DNA from: Lachnospiraceae bacterium
GTDB lineage: Bacteria; Bacillota; Clostridia; Lachnospirales; Lachnospiraceae
Assembly: GCA_017443065.1 (NCBI GenBank)
Contig: JAFSPF010000055.1
Location: 1-36,593 of the forward strand
Direction of reading: 5' to 3'
Length of the DNA stretch: 36,593 bases
The notes under the pieces: model-generated
The model's input: the letters and a program-made list of their open reading frames with translations, nothing else
Told to the model about the DNA's origin: nothing
Database searches by the model: none
Shown here: one piece after another, positions 32,850 to 36,593 of the stretch
Layout of the letters: the number at the start of each line of letters is the position of its first letter
Numbering within the stretch: position 1 is the first letter of the stretch
Position numbers and translations under genes: made by a program

Positions 32850-34214
32850 TCACAGCCGCTCCTTCAGCGCCTTTGTCATCTCCTCATACCCGGGCTTTCC
32901 GAGCAGGGCAAACATGTTTTTCTTATAGCTCTCGACGCCCGGCTGGTCAAATGGATTGACCCCTAAAAGATAACCGGAGACGCCGCAGGCAAATTCGAAG
33001 AAATAGAAGACCTGTCCCAGCGTGTAGGCATCCTGCGCGGGAAGATGAAGCATCAGGTTCGGCGTACCGCCGTCGGTGTGCGCAAGAACGGTTCCGTTCA
33101 TCGCCTGCCGGTTGACGTATTCCACGGTCTGTCCGGCAAGATAGTTAAGCCCGTCAAGGTCTTTGGAATCCGAGCCGATCACGAGGGAGCGGCGGCTCTT
33201 CTCCACGGAGAGCACCGTTTCAAAGAGGACGCGGTTGCCGTCCTGGATGAACTGCCCCATGGAATGTAAGTCCGTCGTGAAGTCGACGCTTGCGGGGAAA
33301 ATGCCCTTCTGGTCCTTGCCCTCGGATTCCCCGAAGAGCTGCTTCCACCATTCGGAGAGGGAGTGCATCGTCGGTTCGTAATTGACGAGGATTTCCACGG
33401 TTTTTCCCTTGCGGTAAAGGATATTACGCACGGCCGCATAGAGCAGGGGGCCGTTTTCGTCATAGGCCGTATCCAGCGCGTGGGAGCGCATGTCCTGTGC
33501 GCCCTTCATGAGCTGGTCGATGTCCGTGCCGGAAACCGCGATCGGTAAGAGTCCCACGGCGGTCAGGACGCTGAAGCGTCCGCCCACATCATCCGGCACG
33601 ACAAAGGCTTCGTAGCCTTTTTCATCCACCTCCGTTTTCAGGGCGCCCCTGGCCTTGTCCGTGGTGGCGTAGATGCGCTTTGCGGCCTCTTCCTCCCCGT
33701 ATTTCCGGATCAGGATGTCCTTGAAAATGCGGAAGGCGATGCCGGGCTCCGTCGTGGTGCCGGATTTGGAAATAATATTCACGGAAAAATCCCGGTCGCC
33801 GACGAGATCGATGAGATCCGCCAGATAGGAGGCCGAGATGGAGTTGCCGCAGAAATAAATCTCGGGAGAGGGGGCGCCGTCCGCGCCGCGCCTGTCCTTC
33901 GGGGAGCTGTTATAAAAGGCGCCGTGCGTAAATTCGATCGCGGCCCTTGCCCCCAAATAGGAGCCGCCGATGCCGATGACGATGAGCACCTCGGAGTCCT
34001 GACGGATCTTCTCCGCGGCCTTTTTGATCCGTGCAAATTCCTCCTTGTCATAATCCACGGGAAGATTGATCCAGCCCAGAAAATCATTGCCCGCGCCGAT
34101 GCCGCGCGTCAGCGTGTCCTTGGCGCTGAGGGTCTGGATCTCCATCTGTGCGATTTCCGATGCGGAAACAAAGGGGGTCAGTTTGGAGGTGTCAAAACGG
34201 ATGTCTTTGCTCAT
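32850..34214 (-). CDS. pgi: Glucose-6-phosphate isomerase
   Basis: This 454-residue cytoplasmic enzyme interconverts glucose-6-phosphate and fructose-6-phosphate. Family motifs are [16 protein letters not shown], the sugar-phosphate loop [31 protein letters not shown] and [11 protein letters not shown]. The length matches the short Bacillota/Thermotoga-like type. The start has AGGAGCAG, and only one base separates it from the mtnN stop, so it is the last gene of the luxS-mtnN-pgi operon. Confidence 0.95.
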   Translation of the reverse strand: MSKDIRFDTSKLTPFVSASEIAQMEIQTLSAKDTLTRGIGAGNDFLGWINLPVDYDKEEFARIKKAAEKIRQDSEVLIVIGIGGSYLGARAAIEFTHGAFYNSSPKDRRGADGAPSPEIYFCGNSISASYLADLIDLVGDRDFSVNIISKSGTTTEPGIAFRIFKDILIRKYGEEEAAKRIYATTDKARGALKTEVDEKGYEAFVVPDDVGGRFSVLTAVGLLPIAVSGTDIDQLMKGAQDMRSHALDTAYDENGPLLYAAVRNILYRKGKTVEILVNYEPTMHSLSEWWKQLFGESEGKDQKGIFPASVDFTTDLHSMGQFIQDGNRVLFETVLSVEKSRRSLVIGSDSKDLDGLNYLAGQTVEYVNRQAMNGTVLAHTDGGTPNLMLHLPAQDAYTLGQVFYFFEFACGVSGYLLGVNPFDQPGVESYKKNMFALLGKPGYEEMTKALKERL

Positions 34215-34215
34215 G

Positions 34216-34920
34216 TCAGTCTGCTCCTTTCAGCATTTGTATCACCATGCCGGCACAATCCTGTGCCGCTTTTTTCTCAAAGGTCGGGTAATCCACCTTG
34301 CCGCTGCCGTCCGCCTTGTCGGAGATGGCGCGGACAATACAGAAGGGAATACCGTTGAGCCAGGAGGCCTGCGCGATGGAAGCGCCCTCCATCTCACAGC
34401 AGGAGGCCTGAAATTCGCCTATGATGCGCTGCTTCACCGCATCATCTGCGATAAACTGGTCGCCGGAGGCGACACGGCCCTTGAAGCATCCGATATCCGG
34501 CGCCGCCTGCCGGACCGCCCGTTCCAGTTTTTTGCGAAGCGCCTCGTCCGCGGGGAAAAAGGTCATGCCGAGCATGGGGATTTCCCCCTTTGCGTAGCCG
34601 AAGCCGGTGGCCTCCATGTCATGCTGCACCGCATCGGTGGAAAGCACGACATCGCCGATGTTGATCTGATTGTCCAGGGAGCCCGCCACGCCCGTGTTGA
34701 TGATGTGTGTCACATGAAAGAGGTCCGCCAGAATCTGCACGCAGACCGCGGCATTCACCTTGCCGACGCCGCTCCTGACCACGACAACCTCTTCTTTGCC
34801 GATCGTCCCCCTGTGAAAGGTCATGCGGGCAAGGGTCTTTTGCTCTTTTTCTTCCATGGCCTCAATTAAGAGCGCCACCTCGCTCTCCATTGCGCCGATG
34901 ATACCGTATAACTCCGCCAT
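34216..34920 (-). CDS. mtnN: 5'-methylthioadenosine/S-adenosylhomocysteine nucleosidase
   Basis: This 234-residue enzyme removes adenine from methylthioadenosine and S-adenosylhomocysteine; the latter gives S-ribosylhomocysteine, the LuxS substrate. Glu12 in GAMESEV, Glu in EMEGASIA and Asp in SDKAD match the catalytic residues of E. coli [13 protein letters not shown] and NTGVAGSLD are also seen. ATG 34920 with AGGAG upstream is the start; a longer in-frame reading to 34998 runs back into luxS without support. It is 5 bases behind luxS. Confidence 0.95.
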   Translation of the reverse strand: MAELYGIIGAMESEVALLIEAMEEKEQKTLARMTFHRGTIGKEEVVVVRSGVGKVNAAVCVQILADLFHVTHIINTGVAGSLDNQINIGDVVLSTDAVQHDMEATGFGYAKGEIPMLGMTFFPADEALRKKLERAVRQAAPDIGCFKGRVASGDQFIADDAVKQRIIGEFQASCCEMEGASIAQASWLNGIPFCIVRAISDKADGSGKVDYPTFEKKAAQDCAGMVIQMLKGAD

Positions 34921-34925
34921 AGTGT

Positions 34926-35405
34926 TTACTCCTGATAATGCAGATGCGCTTCGTCCAGATGATACAGGGTGTTTTCCAGATACCGGTCCGCCAGCCACTT
35001 TGCCATCGGCAGATTCTGATCCAGGTAATTGCCGCAGTCATGCGGCGTGGCGCCGGGGATCTCTCCCTCGAAATCACGGATGAACTCATACATCTTCGTG
35101 ATGAGCGGCGCGATCTCCTCGCTCGTCAAATCCCCCGCAAAGACAGCATAAAAGCCGGTGCGGCAGCCCATGGGCCCGAAATAAACGGTTTTGTCCTTCC
35201 ATTCCGGGTCATTGCGGAGGAAGGTGGCACCCAGGTGCTCGATCGTGTGCATTTCCGCGGTGTTCATGACCGGCTCCTTGTTGGGCGCCGTCATGCGCAG
35301 GTCAAAGCTGGTCACGGTTTCCTGACCGACCGGATCCTTTCTTGACACATAGATGCCGGGTTCGAGAATGAGATGGTTCACCTGAAAAGAAGCGATTTTT
35401 TCCAT
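34926..35405 (-). CDS. luxS: S-ribosylhomocysteine lyase LuxS
   Basis: This 159-residue iron-dependent lyase converts S-ribosylhomocysteine to homocysteine and DPD, the precursor of autoinducer 2. Metal ligands His53 and His57 (HTIEH), Cys124 in PHDCGNY and the catalytic Cys81 in GCRTGFY are all present. AAAGGAG precedes the ATG. An extended -10 lies about 40 bases upstream. It leads the operon with mtnN and pgi. Confidence 0.97.
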   Translation of the reverse strand: MEKIASFQVNHLILEPGIYVSRKDPVGQETVTSFDLRMTAPNKEPVMNTAEMHTIEHLGATFLRNDPEWKDKTVYFGPMGCRTGFYAVFAGDLTSEEIAPLITKMYEFIRDFEGEIPGATPHDCGNYLDQNLPMAKWLADRYLENTLYHLDEAHLHYQE

Positions 35406-35444
35406 AAAAAACTCCTTTGGGAAAGGGCTTGCAACAACGTTTCT

Positions 35445-35453
35445 ATTCTAACA
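35445..35453 (-). promoter_or_regulatory. luxS operon extended -10 promoter
   Basis: On the minus strand TGTTAGAAT reads as an extended -10, about 40 bases before the luxS ATG. No good -35 is seen. The short leader leaves no room for a SAM or SAH riboswitch. Confidence 0.5.
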
Positions 35454-35480
35454 TGATTTCCGCAGTTTCGCCATCCCCGC

Positions 35481-36449
35481 TCAGCCGTCGGAATAGTGGA
35501 AGGCACCCTCCTCCTCCAGCGCGGGAAGGTCATGCGTAAACAGCCGGTCCAGCAGCGCGCGCATGTTTTTCATATGGAGGGGCACGTCTTCCGGTGATTG
35601 CAGGCGAAAGACGGAGGCGGGGTCCGCCATCTCCTTCAGCATGTCGTCATTGACCCTTTCGTCATAATGCGTAAAATCCATATAGCGGTCCAGATTCGTG
35701 ATCAGCGCCTCATCGGTGCAGAAATAATAGGCGCTGACGTTGTCGTAGGCCAGAATGCGCGTAAGAAAGGTCTCTTCCTCATACAGGGTCTGTTCCAGCG
35801 TACCCGCACGGTGCGCGGAGTCCCAGAAGAGCATGGAGACCGGCGGAAAGAAGAAGATAAATTCCGCCTCCGGATGCGCCTCCACCAGGGCGATGACGCG
35901 CGCGCAGTTTCTTTCAAAGGCCTCCCCGCCGGAAGCGGGATCCGCCGTCTCCTCGATGCGGGGGTGCCGGGGGTAATTTTGAAGCACCGCAGCCCTGGAA
36001 AAATCCTTGCCCGCATGCCAGCTGTAGCTGCGGGAGGCGTCAAAAAGGGGAGACGAAGACTGCGCAATCGCATAGGGGATGCGACGCAAAAGCACATCCT
36101 TGTTGAGGAGATAACGGATGTCGTTGAAGGGATTGTTGTCCGTAAGATACAGGGGAAAGCCGCTGTCCGAAAGCGTTTCCGTCTCCGGATTGCGGAGCGG
36201 GGCCGCATCCGCGTTAAACAACACCAGCGAGACCGCCCTTGTGGCAAAGGCCGTATCCGCATAGGCGCAAAGATCATGGAAATTGCCCCAGGAGCGGGCG
36301 CCCTTGACAAAGGTTTTGCCAAAGAGCGCATCCGCCTGTGCCAGATCGAAATTGTCGGAATGGGAGCTGCCGAGCAAAAGCGCGTCATAGGCGAAGTTTT
36401 TGAGTGTCCCGTCCACCTGGTATTCCTTTTCCGTGAGCACCGGCCGCAT
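35481..36449 (-). pseudogene. SGNH/DltD-like hydrolase protein, N-terminally incomplete
   Basis: This 322-residue reading frame resembles SGNH-like proteins encoded near surface-polymer acyltransferases in Clostridia. GTLKNFAYDALLLGSSHSDNF holds the early Gly-x-Ser block (about 27-31), EFIFFFPPVSMLFW is the central strand and DFTHYDERVNDDMLKEM fits the terminal Asp-x-x-His block. Relatives carry an N-terminal membrane helix and about 40 more residues. Here the frame is open upstream of ATG 36449 (SVFHKSRYTTFG) to a TGA near 36505, with no start codon and no ribosome binding site. I therefore read it as a gene whose 5' end was lost. A functional shorter protein cannot be excluded. Confidence 0.5.
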
Positions 36450-36593
36450 GCCGAAGGTAGTGTAACGCGATTTATGAAAAACTGAGCCAAAGAAAAAGGC
36501 TCAAACGAACCTTGAAAACTGCAAATATATCGATGAAAATGTGGGGCGCTGCCCCACACCCCGTCCTCGCCGGAAGCAGGAAAGGGTGCGTGC
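36450..36593. repeat. Hairpin-rich non-coding right edge
   Basis: This segment has no credible gene. It holds two hairpins: TGAGCC/GGCTCA (36483-36488 with 36498-36503) and a GC-rich hairpin of GTGGGGC-GCT-GCCCCAC near 36540-36556. Between them CCTTGAAAACTGC resembles sequence found around rRNA operon spacers and some mobile-element ends in Bacillota. It may be the end of a repeat or mobile element that replaced the 5' end of the SGNH-like gene. Confidence 0.35.

Noticed and set aside
34921-34998. Upstream extension of mtnN
   Set aside because: It runs into luxS and adds residues absent from the family; ATG 34920 has AGGAG.
35406-35480. SAM or SAH riboswitch before luxS
   Set aside because: The leader from the predicted promoter is only about 30-35 bases, too short for a known riboswitch of this type.

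Overview
The window is the replication-origin region of a Bacillota chromosome. It most resembles Lachnospiraceae (Clostridia). The evidence is the gene order DUF3881-serS-DUF4446-parB-parA-rsmG-mnmG-mnmE-jag-yidC-yidD-rnpA-rpmH / oriC / dnaA-dnaN-yaaA-recF-gyrB-gyrA, strong AGGAGG-type ribosome binding sites, TTGaca/TATAAT promoters and consensus parS sites (TGTTTCACGTGAAACA). The genus is not resolved. The core is visibly GC-rich, while two flanking segments (about 500-2100 and 28650-32800) are clearly more AT-rich and carry accessory genes.

Layout. (1) Positions 1-2260 are an accessory end: the 3' part of an IS110-family transposase, a SIR2-domain gene that looks cut off at the IS end, a tight DUF3791-DUF3990-small protein operon on the same strand as SIR2, and a tRNA-Arg(CCT) whose 3' end is duplicated nearby like an attachment-site scar. 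(2) Positions 2351-13855 form the left replichore arm, all on the minus strand and so co-directional with replication: DUF3881, serS, DUF4446, the parB/parA segregation genes with clustered parS sites, the tRNA and rRNA modification genes rsmG, mnmG and mnmE, and the membrane and RNA genes jag, yidC, yidD, rnpA and rpmH. (3) Positions 13856-14267 are the dnaA-upstream part of oriC: eight perfect or near-perfect DnaA boxes between divergent rpmH and dnaA promoters. A second, AT-rich candidate part lies between dnaA and dnaN. (4) Positions 14268-22762 hold dnaA, dnaN, yaaA, recF, gyrB and gyrA on the plus strand. (5) Positions 22776-27550 continue on the plus strand with a degenerate-GGDEF protein, exodeoxyribonuclease III, a divergent membrane-anchored subtilase and an alpha/beta-hydrolase lacking its nucleophilic serine. 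(6) murG follows on the minus strand. (7) Positions 28674-32832 are an AT-rich island with an ECF-like sigma factor, its probable DUF4367-type membrane anti-sigma factor, a small exported protein, and a lipoprotein joining a propeller-like region to an ABC-type solute-binding domain with no permease nearby. (8) Positions 32850-35405 are a luxS-mtnN-pgi operon. (9) The right edge holds an N-terminally incomplete SGNH/DltD-like gene and a hairpin-rich non-coding segment.

How the genes work together. dnaA, dnaN, recF, gyrB, gyrA, parA and parB with oriC and parS initiate, process and segregate the chromosome. rnpA, mnmE, mnmG, rsmG, serS and tRNA-Arg serve RNA maturation and decoding. yidC, yidD and jag serve membrane-protein insertion and envelope control. 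luxS and mtnN recycle S-adenosylhomocysteine and make the AI-2 precursor. The best candidates for undescribed biology are the DUF3791-DUF3990-SIR2 module at the left, the sigma/anti-sigma/propeller-SBP surface island at the right, and the set of degenerate enzymes behind gyrA. All assignments are from reading sequence motifs; no database search was run.
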